Assembly (NCBI GenBank): GCA_029817715.1
Contig: JARUPY010000014.1
Coordinates: 1 to 64,000, forward strand
DNA from: Melastoma dodecandrum
Lineage: Eukaryota > Streptophyta > Magnoliopsida > Myrtales > Melastomataceae
Reading direction: 5' to 3'
DNA: 64,000 nucleotides
The notes under the pieces were generated by a model, which searched no databases, was not told the DNA's origin, and saw nothing but the letters and a program-made list of their open reading frames with translations. Numbering within the stretch: position 1 is the first letter of the stretch; each line of letters starts with the position of its first letter. The translations under genes and the position numbers were made by a program. Below are positions 22,463 through 33,815 of this stretch, in pieces.

Positions 22463-24840
22463 TTAGCTGTCCATAAACTGAGTTATCATCATAGTACACA
22501 TTATCATCGATGTCAGAAATACTTTCACTACATACGTTACCTTCTTTGTGGATGTTGATGCCATAATTTTGTTGCCATTGAGACGGGTCGACATGACAGT
22601 TATCCTTGCAAGAATGGATGACATACTCTCGACGAACCTCGTCACCGATATTAACAGTAATGCGATCATCAACCCTTGTCCTACCTTCATCGTCCCGCAG
22701 CTACTCTCTAACTCCAACGTCAATGATTCAATACTTTTCCGCAGTTGCCGAAATGCCTTGTCAGATCTCTCGGCCAGAAAACACATACGTCTGCATGCGG
22801 TCATGAGAATATCCTGGTAGATCAGCAAGGTCGACACCGTATTGGTGGCTCGAGAGACCTTCAGAAGTTATACTTTTAGCTGACTTTGTCCACCTTTTAT
22901 TGACCAGATGCCTTGGTATGGACAAGAATCCTTCTATTTTCGCAACGTGGAATAGGTGAGAACACGGAAAGCCAAATGTCTCAAAATGTAAGCAGCTGCA
23001 ACTGAGTTTGACAACAGACTTGGCAGATGACACTTTCACGCACCTATGCACACCGTCATAACAGAAAGAGTGTATACCCTCGCGATATTTCCGTCAACTA
23101 AATTTTCCACGTAGAATCTTCATTCCTTTTGTATCTCGGACTGAACTTTACGAAAAGAAGTCATGGTGTACACTCGACTTCCATCCTCCTCAAGTCGGCG
23201 CAACATTGTAATAGTCCTGAATTCTTTATGCAATGAGTTAAAATCCTCTTGGTATTCCTTGTGACGAAGATCAGCTACTGCACGCTCAAAATTGTGTACG
23301 AAATCATGCAGTTTATGTTTCATGTCCACATATCCCTTCATATATGCATGCATTCGTTTGCAACGTTGAATGCTTCTAAGCTCTGGCCAAAAATGTTCGT
23401 GAAGATACGATTGCCACCACATATGTCGGCATGAATAAATCTGTTGTAGCCATCTAATGTTTATCGATCCTGTATGGGTCATTAAAGAAGACCACTCCTC
23501 TTCGACTTCTTCGCATGGTCTATTATTGTACATGAAGGACGAAATACGGGCTCACATTCCCGGATCCTGTACACGACGCGCAATGTTCCGGCTGAAATGC
23601 CAAAGACATAACATGTGTCTTGCCGATGGCCATATTTCTCTCACAGGTGCAATCATCGCTTTGTCAGCGTCCGTGACCACGCTCATCGGATGTTTCCCTC
23701 CCATGATCTGTGTATGAGTACGTAGGAGCCAAGTGTAGTCAGTAATGGTTTCATAAGTCATCAAGGCAGTCCCAAATATAGTAGTTTGATGATGATGATT
23801 CACACCAACGATGATCACCATTTGCATTCCATATTTGTTCGTCTTGAACGTGGAGTCTAGGGCTACGGCATCGCCGAATGATTGGTAATCAGTTATTGAG
23901 GTATTGTCGGCCTAATATATGCGACTGACTTCATTATTTTCCACAAATGTTTCAAAGGCCATACTAGTCTCACTATTCCTCCTAGAAAGGAGATATACAA
24001 GGACGGAATCACAACCACCAATAACCCCAGTCGACTCTTCCTTCAACTTTTGGTTATTGAGGTCCTTCATTAGGAAACCAGCTTATGAATGTCCACCAGA
24101 TGCGTGTACAAGTGGTCGCATAATATCACACTGTCTAAATCCAACATCAAGAATTCGGTGCACAAAATTCATATCTTGGTCGGAAATGTGGCGCCTTTCT
24201 CGCATGAAATATGACAAACCTTCACTCAACATTTCATGATTGTGTTCCAACTGAACTGCAACCAAAGTCCATTGTTCATTTACCTCCACTCTAGCTTTGA
24301 AGAAACAGTTGCAACCTGTCTTCACAGACGCTCTAACCCGACTATTGGCCGTCCACACAGGGGTATCAGAACATTCGCCTTCCCTTGAACAAACCCACTT
24401 TCTCATGACGCATTCACCGTTTCGAAGTTTTTGCCGATCTCTTTTACGAACTGAAAAGCCATGAACCGTCGCGTACATTTTAATGAACTCTTCAGCTACT
24501 TCGGCAGTACCAAATAACATATTCAACAAATGTTTTTCATTCATATCAGTGACTATATTGAAGAAGTCGTTCACATCCTGCTCACCTACACTCACAAATA
24601 TGAAAAGAAGAGGTTAACAACAGATTCGAAAAATGGTTTTGCAGATCACTTATTTTGACTTCTCATCGAACCATAACATAAATGCTACTATTTGTTTGGT
24701 CCATTTCCAACTTCTAGCCAGCTTAGCAACTTCACATAAATGGTTCTACCTCATAACAACCTGACCCAAATTATCTACAGTATGGGAGGAAGCATGTCTT
24801 CACCGAATCTTGGTTGATCCTGGTTGAATACACTTTCCAT
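22463..24840 (-). pseudogene. FAR1/MURA-like MULE transposase, decayed
   Basis: Reading 24595 to 23120 in one frame gives, in order, a FAR1 DNA-binding region (EEFIKMYATVHGFSVRKRDR..., CVMRKWVC, TGCNCFFKARV, LEHNHEM), an MULE transposase core (DAVALDSTFKTNKYGMQM, VVTDADKAMI, CLWHFSRN) and a FAR1-type C-terminal region (KRMHAYMKGYVDMKHKL...VHNFERAVADLRH). A SWIM zinc finger follows (LSCSCLHFETFGFPCSHLFH, 23051-22761). Three in-frame stops interrupt it (about 24080, 23910 and 23534), and a frame change occurs near 22790. Where relatives have a Glu in a QRCESMNAY-like segment, this copy has QRCKRMHAY, so the third catalytic residue seems lost. A short first exon with MESVFNQDQPRFGED at 24840 probably belongs to it. 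Confidence 0.85.
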
Positions 24841-24904
24841 TTCTTCAGGCGACCGAGGAGAAAGCTTTGATTCCACCGAACAGGGTTGAAGATGGTTGCT
24901 GTGT

Positions 24905-25370
24905 TAGTAAGTTGGGATTCCACCTACAGCCGAAGAGGAGGAAGGTGGGACTCCACCTACAGCCGAAGGTGTGAGTCCACCTGCAGCCGAAGAAGAGGAT
25001 GGTGTAACTCCACCTGCAGCCGAAGAAGAGGACAGTGTGACTCCACCTGTAGCCAAAGAGGAAGGACGAAGACCTGCAGTCGAAGAAGAGGAAGGTGGGA
25101 CTCCACCTGCAGCCGATGGTGTGAGTCCACCTACAGTCGAAAAAGAGGACGGTGTGACTCCACCTGCAGCCGAAGAAGAGGACCGAGGACCGTGTGACTC
25201 CACTTGCAGCCGAAGAGGAGGGACGAAGACTTGCAGCCGAATCGGAGGAAGCTGGGACGAAGACCTGCAGCTGAAGATGAGGAAGCTGGGACATAGACCT
25301 CTACCTGAAGATGAGGGAGCAAGGACGAACACCTACAGACGAACAGGAGGAAGCAAAGACGAATATCTGT
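24905..25370. repeat. Minisatellite (~33-bp units) upstream of the MULE transposase
   Basis: About a dozen imperfect units such as gtgtgactccacctgcagcc followed by gaagaagaggac; some are shortened. The plus strand encodes (G/S)VTPPAAEEED-like repeats and the minus strand SSSSAAGGVTPSS-like repeats. Several frames are open only because the unit lacks stops. It lies between the transposase start and the right TIR, so it may be transposase leader or promoter. Confidence 0.8.
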
Positions 25371-25469
25371 AGAATCAACATGCAGACAATTAAATGTTTT
25401 CTATTGGGGTCATAGTTAGTAAAAATTACGAAACTAATACACAAGATTAGTAATTACGTTCGTAATATA

Positions 25470-26415
25470 TTTACTAAGTTGAGGGCGATGAGGACAAGAT
25501 TACTAACAAGTTTCTAATATATTTAGTAATTTAGTGTCGGGGGTAAAATGGTAATTTCACAGCGACATTAGGTTCGTAAATAGGTTAGGGTGTTTGAATT
25601 AATAAATTACTAAACTTTTTAGTAACAGTTTATAAAATTTTTTTGTAAAATCATGTAGAAATCAATAAACATTTACGAAACTCGTACAACTTTACTAACA
25701 CTTTTACTAACTCAAACAATGTTTTACTAAATATCACAATAAAATTAGTAAACTATTACTAATGTTAGTTATGTTTTACGAAATAAAAGAAGTAATTTTT
25801 ACTACAAGTGAACAGTGAAAAATTAGTAAATATTACTAAAAAAATTAGTAAATCCGATGAAAAAAATGAAAACTTTTACTAACAAAAATTAGTAATAATT
25901 ACTAAACTTGAACAGTAAATTTTTATGAATTCTCCCATAATTTTAGTAAACGATTACTAAAAAAACGTGGAAATTATTTCAAAAAATGGGTAAAAATACT
26001 AAACGCATATTTAGTAAAATTTACTAAAAATGAACAGTAACAACATTAGTAAAATTTACAAATTTTTTTACAAATTATGTCGTCATTTTACTAAAAAAGT
26101 GATTTTTTAGTAAAATAAGTGCAGATTTAGTAAAATTTACTAAAAATGAACAGTAACAAAATTAGTAAAATTTACAAATTTTTTTACTAATTATGTCGGC
26201 CTTTTACTAAAAAAGTGATTTCTTAGTAAAATGAGCGTAAATTTAGTAAAATCTACTAAAAATTAACAGTAACAAAATTAGTAAAATTTACAATTTTTTT
26301 TATTAATTATGTCGGATTTTTACTAAAAAAGTGATTTCTTTGTAAAATTTACTAAAAAAATAAGCGAATTTAGTAAACTACGTGACCGTTACGTGTACGT
26401 ATTGTTAGTCGCTTC
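25470..26415 (-). repeat. MULE right TIR
   Basis: Inverted partner of 16621-17330, about 945 bp. It has three full ~115-bp units against two on the left, which accounts for much of the length difference. The inner edge reads gttgagggcgatgaggacaa. Confidence 0.85.
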
Positions 26416-27100
26416 GTTGAAATGTCCTCCACGGCAGATTTTGTGAGTACCAATAAGTTGTGTTGATTTCGTAATGTATGCAAGTGTTTCGTAAATTGAT
26501 AGGATCATATTTCTTTTCATAAAGTTCATTCATTATAATGTCGGGTAAGTTACGAAAATTATTTCTTACGATGTAATTCGTACTTTAAAGCTCATATGAA
26601 TTACTTGCTTAATTTTACGAAACCCGTGTTAAGTACATAGAACTTTTACAAAACATGTTTCTTAAAAGATTAAGAAGTGCCGCTATTTCTTATTACCGAC
26701 GGGGTAAAAAATTGTGAAATTTGTCGTGTAAGCGGAAGAATCGGATCTTCTGTTCTTTTGTTTTTTGTTTTGGTGGGGGGGGGGGAGACTTCGAGGATTC
26801 GGACAAATTTAGTCCAATTTAGTTGTCAAATAATAGATGGGCATGCTAAATACTAAGATTCGATACAACAATTGGATGGACTTGGAGTGTATGATCATGT
26901 TATTATTTGAATGTGTCGAGGTTTAATTTTATTTAGGATGTGTCAGCTCTTTTTTACCTGGGGAATCGCAAGTCCCTCCCCTTGTTTATTATCAAGTTAA
27001 AAAAAAAAAAGACAAAAACACATAAAATTGTTTGAAAATTGAAACTAAAAAAACACACACACTTCACCTACTTTTGGCTCCTCTTCCTCCACTTCCTCCT
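26416..27100. other. Intergenic DNA between MULE and receptor kinase
   Basis: No gene seen. It has a G-run at about 26776-26786 and an A-run at about 27000-27010, and is the likely promoter region of the gene at 27140. Confidence 0.5.
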
Positions 27101-27139
27101 CCTCCTGTCTTGAGGCAAAGTAGAGCAAGAAGCAACGCA

Positions 27140-29442
27140 ATGCCATCATCTTCCTTCCTCCTCCTCCTGTTCTTCTTCTTCCTGTCCATTGCTTCCCCTT
27201 CCCACTCCCTCTCCTCAGACGGCCTCGCCCTCCTCGCCCTCAGATCCGCCGTCTCCTCCGACCCTTCTGGCGCCCTCCTCACCTGGTCCCCCTCCGACCC
27301 CAACCCCTGCTCCTGGCCCCACGTCCTCTGCTCGCCCTCCCACCGCGTCGTCTCACTCAACCTCCGCGGCCTCCGCCTCTCCGCCTACGTCCCCTCCGAG
27401 CTCCGCCTCCTCTCCTCCCTCTCCCTCCTCGACATCTCCTCCAACCGCTTCTCCGGCCCCCTTCCCCCCTTCCTCCCCTTCCTCCCTAACCTCTCCGGCA
27501 CCCTCAACCTCTCCTTCAACTCCTTCTCCGGCGATGTCCCCCCTTCTTACGGCAGCTTGCCCGTTCGCGTCAGCCTCGACCTCTCCCACAACAATCTCTC
27601 TGGCCGTATCCCCCTCGTCGGCTCCTTGCTCAACCAGGGGCCAACCGCCTTCCAGTCCAACCCTGGTCTCTGCGGCTTCCCCCTCCAGAACCCCTGTCCG
27701 CTGCCCGGGGTTTCCTCCCCTGGCAACCGTCCCCTCGACCCCACCGATTCGGGCTTCCTGGGGAGCAACGAGAGGACCAAGACACGAGGTTCGGCATCCC
27801 CTTCCCACATCTTGCCTGTCGTTACAGGGGTTTTGGTGACGGTAGCAGCAGCAGTCTGCTGGTCCATTCTGGTGCTGAGGAGGCGAAGAAGGAGAAAGAA
27901 GGGTGGACACGGAGATGCCATCCACAAAGTGATTGTCGAGAGCGGGGGAAGTCCAGGCAGCAACGTTGACAACGACAGGGAGAGCGAGGGGCAGAAGGGT
28001 AAGTACGTGGTGGTGGACGATGGGTTCGAGCTAGAGATGGAGGAGCTGCTGAGGGGGTCGGCATACGTGGTGGGGAAGAGCAGGGGAGGGATCGTATACA
28101 AGGTGGTGGCGATAAGAGGAGGGAGGGGGCAGGGGGAGTCGGTGGCGGTGAGGAGGCTGAGCGAGGGGGATTACAGATGGGGTTTCAAGGAGTTCGAGGC
28201 AGAGGTTGAGGCGATTTCTAGGGTGGTCCATCCGAATGTGGTTAGGCTGAGGGCATATTACAATGCAGACGACGAGAAGCTGCTGGTGACGGAGTTTGTG
28301 AGGAACGGGAGCTTGCACTCCGCGTTGCACGGTAGGGCCGATCCTCTCTCCCTAGTAATTGTCCTAAAGCTTCGTGGGGTGACTACATCTTTGGCTTAGG
28401 AAATGTTTGCATCCATGGAGCCATATCCCATGTTTTTGCTATGCTTGTTGGATTACGATTGCGAGTGGGACTAGAGATTTTCGGCTTTTCATCCCTCCTG
28501 TGTGTATACACATTTAATTTCTTTTTGTTGCTTAATTCATCACGAGCTGCTGCTGCATCATCTTGTCTCTTCTTCAAATGTTTCAGAATGCGTTTTGTTT
28601 GCTTCTCCACCATCGAAGCAGTCTCTGCGCCCCCCACAGATTTTAATTTTGGCTGCCGTCTTCTCATTTGAATTTTTAAACCTACAGGGACTTTTTAAAG
28701 CTACAGTGTAATTAGGAGTTAGGGTTTAAGGCTTTAATGGCGATACCTTGGTATAATATTTGAACAGGTTTATTCCTTTCATTGTTATTTGCTAGGCGGG
28801 TCTTACGAGTCTGTGCAGAAGCTGTCGTGGGCTGCACGGCTGAAGATCGCCCAAGGGATTGCCAGTGGCTTGACGTACATACACGAGCACAGCCCTAGTA
28901 GGTACGTCCATGGGAATCTGAAATCGACCAAGATCCTCCTCGACGAGCAGCTCCAGCCTCGTATATCTGGGTTCGGCCTCGCTTGTCTTCTGTCGGGAGC
29001 ATCACCGCTGACGGCTTCATTGTCCAAGAAACGTAATTCCTACTTCAACCAAACGGTTTTGAGCTCAGGGATGGAATTGAGGCCCTCAGTTCCGTCAGTG
29101 GCTCACTTGGCTCCAGAAGCACAGATCTCGGGGAACAAGGTTACCCAGAAATGCGACGTGTACTCGTTTGGCATCATCCTGATGGAGATGTTGACGGGTC
29201 GAACGCCGGATGCTGGTGTGGACAATGATGGGAAGGGGTTGGAAGCCCTCGTGAGGAAAGTGTTCAGGGAGGAAAGGGCCTTATCGGAAATAATAGACCC
29301 CTGCCTTTTGCCAGAGGTTCACGCAAAGAAGCAAGTGATCGCAGCGTTTCACATTGCTCTAAACTGCACGGAGCTGGATCCAGAGCTGCGGCCGAGGATG
29401 AGGGTGGTGTTGGAGAGCTTAGAGAGGATGCAAGACCAGTGA
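27140..29442 (+). CDS. LRR receptor-like protein kinase (subfamily III type), probable pseudokinase
   Basis: Exons 27140-28331 and 28796-29442 give 612 residues. In order: signal peptide (MPSSSFLLLLFFFFLSIASP), LRR N-terminal cap (DGLALLALRSAVSSDPSGAL...PCSWPHVLC), a short run of about four to five LRRs ending DLSHNNLSGRIP, the motif GSLLNQGPTAFQSNPGLCGF, one membrane segment (about 245-268) followed by RRRRRRKK, and a kinase domain (GKSRGGIVYK...VAVRRLSEGD). The catalytic HRD is HGN (YVHGNLKSTKILL), DFG is GFG and the VAIK lysine is Arg. These substitutions are usual in relatives such as ZAR1-like kinases and suggest weak or no phosphotransfer. The ectodomain is shorter than I recall for relatives, which have extra LRRs between LLSSL and LSGTLNLSF. 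Start Met 27140 was chosen because the signal peptide begins there. Exon 1 is very C-rich. Confidence 0.9.
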
Positions 29443-30575
29443 CTGACTGAATTAGGTTGACAGGTAAGTTTCCCTCCTGGGGAAATGCTTGTGGTTTTTG
29501 ATGAAATCTTTCCACTTGTACTGATTGTGTAATGGACCTGCTCTTAGTGCATTGTTCCATTTTAACTGATCTCTTAACAAAATTTATAAAATGGGATAAA
29601 TTGTTTGGAAATTTTGAAAATAACGTCTAAAGTTCGACTTTTAAAAAAAACCCAAGAAAATCAGACTTATGAGTAAATTCGGGGTATTATTTTTTGAATT
29701 TTAAAATTATTTATTCTATTTTATAAATCATAACACCATTTTAGAACATAATTCGGATGTTCTTGTGCCATCAGTCTCATCTCCACGAATGGAACACCAT
29801 TCAATGGCCGAGAATATTAGTTTAATAGCGTTGTTCGGGGAAGCCGGACTAGTTGGGAAGTGAGGTAATAAAACTCCTGCGTCTGACTCCTTCCCCCTCC
29901 TCAGTTGCCATATCAGGTCTTCGGACCAGATGACTCCATCCATCGGTTGTCTCCTCCGAGGGGCTCCCATGTGGTCTTCCTCCCCCAATTGTCCCCCATA
30001 TGATGATTTCAACCTCATTCGTGTCTTTGGTAGATTCGGATCATACGATTGTTTTCAACGAAGACGACGGGGAAACTTGGGAATATTTATACCTTGAGTT
30101 TCTTTCTTTTCTTATCCCACCTGATAAATCTTATATTCCAGCATGGTTATCAACGTGTCTTTTAGTCATTAAGGAAAAGGTAATGAGCTTTTGATAATTG
30201 TTTACTCCGATGTCAACACAGTTAGTTAGTGTGGGATCTAATTCTTGGGGATTTTAAGGGAACTCCTGATGCTTCAATCCCTTTCAGGGTGTTGTTGTTG
30301 GGGAGGAGTTGGGAATCATATACGAAGGAATACAAGTCATTCTTGTTCTTATCCTCCCCACAGAGTTGGTAGTTCTCCCTCCAAGAAGCACATAGAGAAA
30401 CAAGGCCAAATATACAATATTATCATAAGTTATGCCCTAACTTTCTGTTTGTCAAAATGCTTTTTTATACGATTTTGTCACTATCTTTAGGATTGTAATT
30501 TTTTGTGCCATTCGCTGACGGATTCCGTCGAGCCGCTGATGTGGAGTAACGGTGGCTAACGTCACCAGTCCAGTC
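29443..30575. other. 3' flank and intergenic DNA, possible MULE end
   Basis: No gene seen. From about 30400 the text (gtcaaaatgcttttttatac, tttgtcactatctttaggat) resembles the ends of many plant MULEs, but a partner end was not found. Confidence 0.4.
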
Positions 30576-30579
30576 ACAC

Positions 30580-30692
30580 ACGGGGGTAAACACACAAATT
30601 GAAGCAAGTCTCAGTTCTTGAAACCCTAAACACACAAATTGAAGCAACGTCCTCATTTGAAACCCTAAACACACAAATTGAATCAATCGCAG
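30580..30692. repeat. Three ~40-bp tandem units with telo-box words
   Basis: The core aaacacacaaattga(a/t)(g/t)ca occurs three times. Units 2 and 3 begin with aaaccctaaa (about 30621 and 30659), which includes the plant telo-box AAACCCTAA. Confidence 0.75.
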
Positions 30693-30723
30693 AAGAACAT
30701 CAACGAGAAGTAAAAAGGGGTGC

Positions 30724-30860
30724 TAGGGTGGTGTGGTAGTGGAGGGTTTGCCCTTGTTGGAAGAAAGAGCGAGAAGGAGAGGTTGAAGGAGACAATCCCA
30801 CAATAAGGTATGTCTGTGTGTTTAGGATTTAGGGTGTGTTTGTACTTTCATGTTGTTGTT
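30724..30860 (+). repeat. Dispersed repeat, copy 1
   Basis: Matches 33682-33815 closely in the same orientation: agggtgg(t/c)gtggtagtgg, gggtttgcccttgtt, aaggtatgtctgt(g/a)tgttta and gtgtttgtactttcatgtt. Confidence 0.8.
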
Positions 30861-30869
30861 ACCCAATTT

Positions 30870-33680
30870 TTTTCATCAAATCAAATCACAACACAAGGGT
30901 AAAAAAATATTTAGGTTACCAATCTAAAAAAGAAATAAATCAGATGTTAGACGAAGAAGGGAGCAAATAATCAAAAAGGGGAAATAAAAAAAGTAACCTA
31001 AAAGTTATAAGAAGAGGCGACGTTCTACTTGTGGAGGGGGCGGCATAAAAGAGTTTTTCTGAAGAACATCCGGACGGTTTTTCGATCATCCAGCACAAAG
31101 GTAGTACTGGCTTTAGTGTCTAACCCCCTATCGAGCCGATTCCTTGTTTTGGTTTTGTCTTAATCCAGGTGTTTTCGATATTTTGCAGTGATAATTTCGC
31201 TTGTTGGAGCCGCATGCTACTCCTCCCGAATCATCCGTATCCGTTAACATTGTTCCATTCCATAAGCTTGAGGTTTCTTCAATGGCTTTTTCTATCGTTT
31301 CTCTCCCTCTATTACGGGAATGTCAAAGCAAATAATAATATGTTTCCAGATCCATTGCCCATCTCTATCTAAATGAGGGAACATCGTCGGGGCTGTATGA
31401 GTCGGAGAAAAGCCGTGCCATGCTCTGAGTCAGCCACAATCTCTACCTCAGACGCCATTTAACCTCCATCCTAACCGGTCGCAGCCCTCAGTCCCTCCAT
31501 CGAGCGTCTCCAGATGCAATGTTCTTTCCTAGCCCTTTCAACCACAAAATTATAATCACAGATTCCTACTAGCAACACTTCTCAAAGCCCAAGCCCCAAC
31601 GACCAGACGATTGATTTTCCTTTATTTATGGCAGTAGGCGCAGCTCCGATTTTCAGATCCGTCTTCCCAGCAATCTCATCCCCAACGGATCGATTTCTCC
31701 GTCGGGATTTATTCTCACGCTACTCCAGGCTTTATCCCAACTCGGGAGAAGTTTCAGCCTCGTGTCCATGGCCTTCCTCTACGCGCGATAATGGGTGACC
31801 AACATTGCCTTCGATTCCCTTCCGTCGACAAACAAGAACGTTTTATGTCGTGTTTTTATTTCCTTGCAGATACTCCGGGGGCGTGCCTTGCGGACAACCA
31901 AGGCACGCACCCCGTTTGATTCTTTCGGGATAAGAATCAACGGGGGATATATATTCGAGGGATTATTTGGATTCTCGAAGATCAAGACCCTCTGAAGATA
32001 GCTTCGCACTCATCAACGTACGTCATTAACGACTCGCCAGGTTTGCTGTAAACCTTATATAAAACAGCACCAGAACTGAGTTGCACAGCACAAACCCGAA
32101 TGTTATGTACCAAATGTGTCAACCCTGTACAGCACAGAGCAGAAGATTCTGTAGCACATGTGACTGAATTTCACAGCACAGACCGAAAGATTCCTTACCA
32201 CAGTGACTTGGTACACGTGTTAACGTGACTAACAAAGGTAACCAAGCGCAATCCCCTCAGGACAATGACTTTGTAGCGTACCCCACGCGAGCACGTAGCG
32301 AACCCTACGCAAGCAGACAACGACCCATGTCCAAGGATGGATTTTCCCTCCGGCGGCTCCACACGACTTGCACGACCTCCTCGAGATAGCGACTACGTAG
32401 CGAACTCCATGAAAGCACGTAGCAAGCACGCAACAAACCCCACGCAAGCAGACATCAGCCTCTATCCTAGGTTCCAACACACACAAAACGTTACACCACA
32501 GAAGCTGGTCAATCATCCAACTTCTATGCTTTTAGGATATCTGCCCTTCTCTCCGGCCCACTGCACGTTGGCCACGCTAGCCTCCAGCCGCACGCCTCCG
32601 CCAACGTCTCCTACAGCTTCCACCCAAGAGTCCCTCATGGACCCCAGGTCACTCTCCCAGAATACTTCAACAACGCTACAGCCTTCTGCAACTCACGTCC
32701 CTCGTGTGTGACTAACTCTCAAACAAAAAGTTTACAAGCTCTCAGCACACTTTCTGTATTTTTACGTATGATACAACAATGACTCTTTTTCTACCATCAG
32801 GGAAGTATCGCTGAATAGTCATAATTATACAAAACAATCTAAGTTAAACGTAGAAGGTGAATCTTGGCCAATCAGCCCTCTACGCATAAAAGAAAGTACA
32901 TATTAGATAATAACACAATATTATATTTACAAAACGTCACTCCCAGGCAAGTATTCTTTAGATAATCATATCATATCAGTACGATTATAATTTGATAATA
33001 TTCCCATGAATACTGCGATACAGAAGGTTCTAACTGAAACTGATCAGCAACCTTCTACGAATGGAAATAATCCAAGATTAAATTCCATAATCATCAAAAT
33101 CCATATCATTCTGTCCAAGACATATAATTGGATAAAGCTCATATTAATATCTTCATCAAATCTTTTCATTTTCACAATTAAATAATTACTAAACAATCAT
33201 TTAATTACAAAAATATTTCATATAGAAAGTTCTCCACGTGAGTAGCTTATGTAGTATAGATGTTTGACTCCTGTTTCACAGAAGGTCAAGGTTCATGATC
33301 TTGCTCGTCCCACACTAGATGCTCCCTCGAATTCAATTCGGCTTGGAAATTATTAAGGGCCTTAATAAGTTTGTGATTGTTTGCGTTTTGCCCAAATAAA
33401 ATATTTTTAACAATAAAACCTTTTTTCTTGAGATTATTTTAAAAAAAACATAACGTGATCTTTCTTTTCAAAATCGAGCTCTGTATAAATTCAGGTTCTT
33501 AGAAACACACTTTTAATGCCTTCTTTTTTTTGTGATGCATGTAATTTAGTAATCCCTAATTTCCGAACCTTAATAAATCTCTACAGTTTTTCTAACTTGA
33601 ACTTAAAATAAGTTATTGGCAACTCCTTCACGTTTTTAAAATCCGAAGCCTTATCGTCAAGGAAGGAGCCATTTTAGAAA
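30870..33680. other. Region without a recognised gene
   Basis: The open frames at 31169-31372, 31779-32009 and 32337-32711 have no recognisable domains. About 32100-32230 holds repeated acagcac(a)-type words. It may be an insertion between the two dispersed repeats. Confidence 0.5.
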
Positions 33681-33681
33681 G

Positions 33682-33815
33682 GGTGGCGTGGTAGTGGCGG
33701 GTTTGCCCTTGTTAGAAGGAAGAGCGAGAAGCAGAGGTGGAAGAAGGGAAGGAGACAGTCTCACAACAAGGTATGTCTGTATGTTTAGGATTTAGGATGT
33801 GTTTGTACTTTCATG
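33682..33815 (+). repeat. Dispersed repeat, copy 2
   Basis: Partner of 30724-30860. It lies directly upstream of a PB1-like MULE coding remnant, so it may be that element's leader. Confidence 0.8.

Larger units (their letters stand above)
16621..26415. mobile_element. Mutator-like element with long TIRs, Ulp1 protease and FAR1-like transposase
   Basis: The two ends are long inverted repeats (16621-17330 and 25470-26415). From the tip inward both read gaagcg(g/a)ctaac(g/a)atacgt(g/a)cacgtaacg and then the same TTAGTAAA-rich body. Inside are a plus-strand Ulp1-type protease gene (18304-22191) and a minus-strand FAR1/MURA-like transposase (24840-22463) in convergent orientation, stops about 270 bp apart. 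MULEs that carry Ulp1-like genes are known in plants (Kaonashi in Arabidopsis/rice, CUMULE in melon). A 9-bp flank pair, gctgaagtg (16610-16618) and gttgaaatg (26416-26424), matches 7 of 9 and may be a decayed target duplication, but two extra bases on the left make this unsure. Confidence 0.88.

Noticed and set aside
24905..25370. CRISPR-like regular array
   Set aside because: Units are contiguous with no spacers, lie inside a plant transposon and encode peptide repeats; this is a minisatellite.
27189..27925. Long Pro/Ser plus frame and Gly/Glu-rich minus frame over the receptor kinase
   Set aside because: Shadows of the C-rich first exon.
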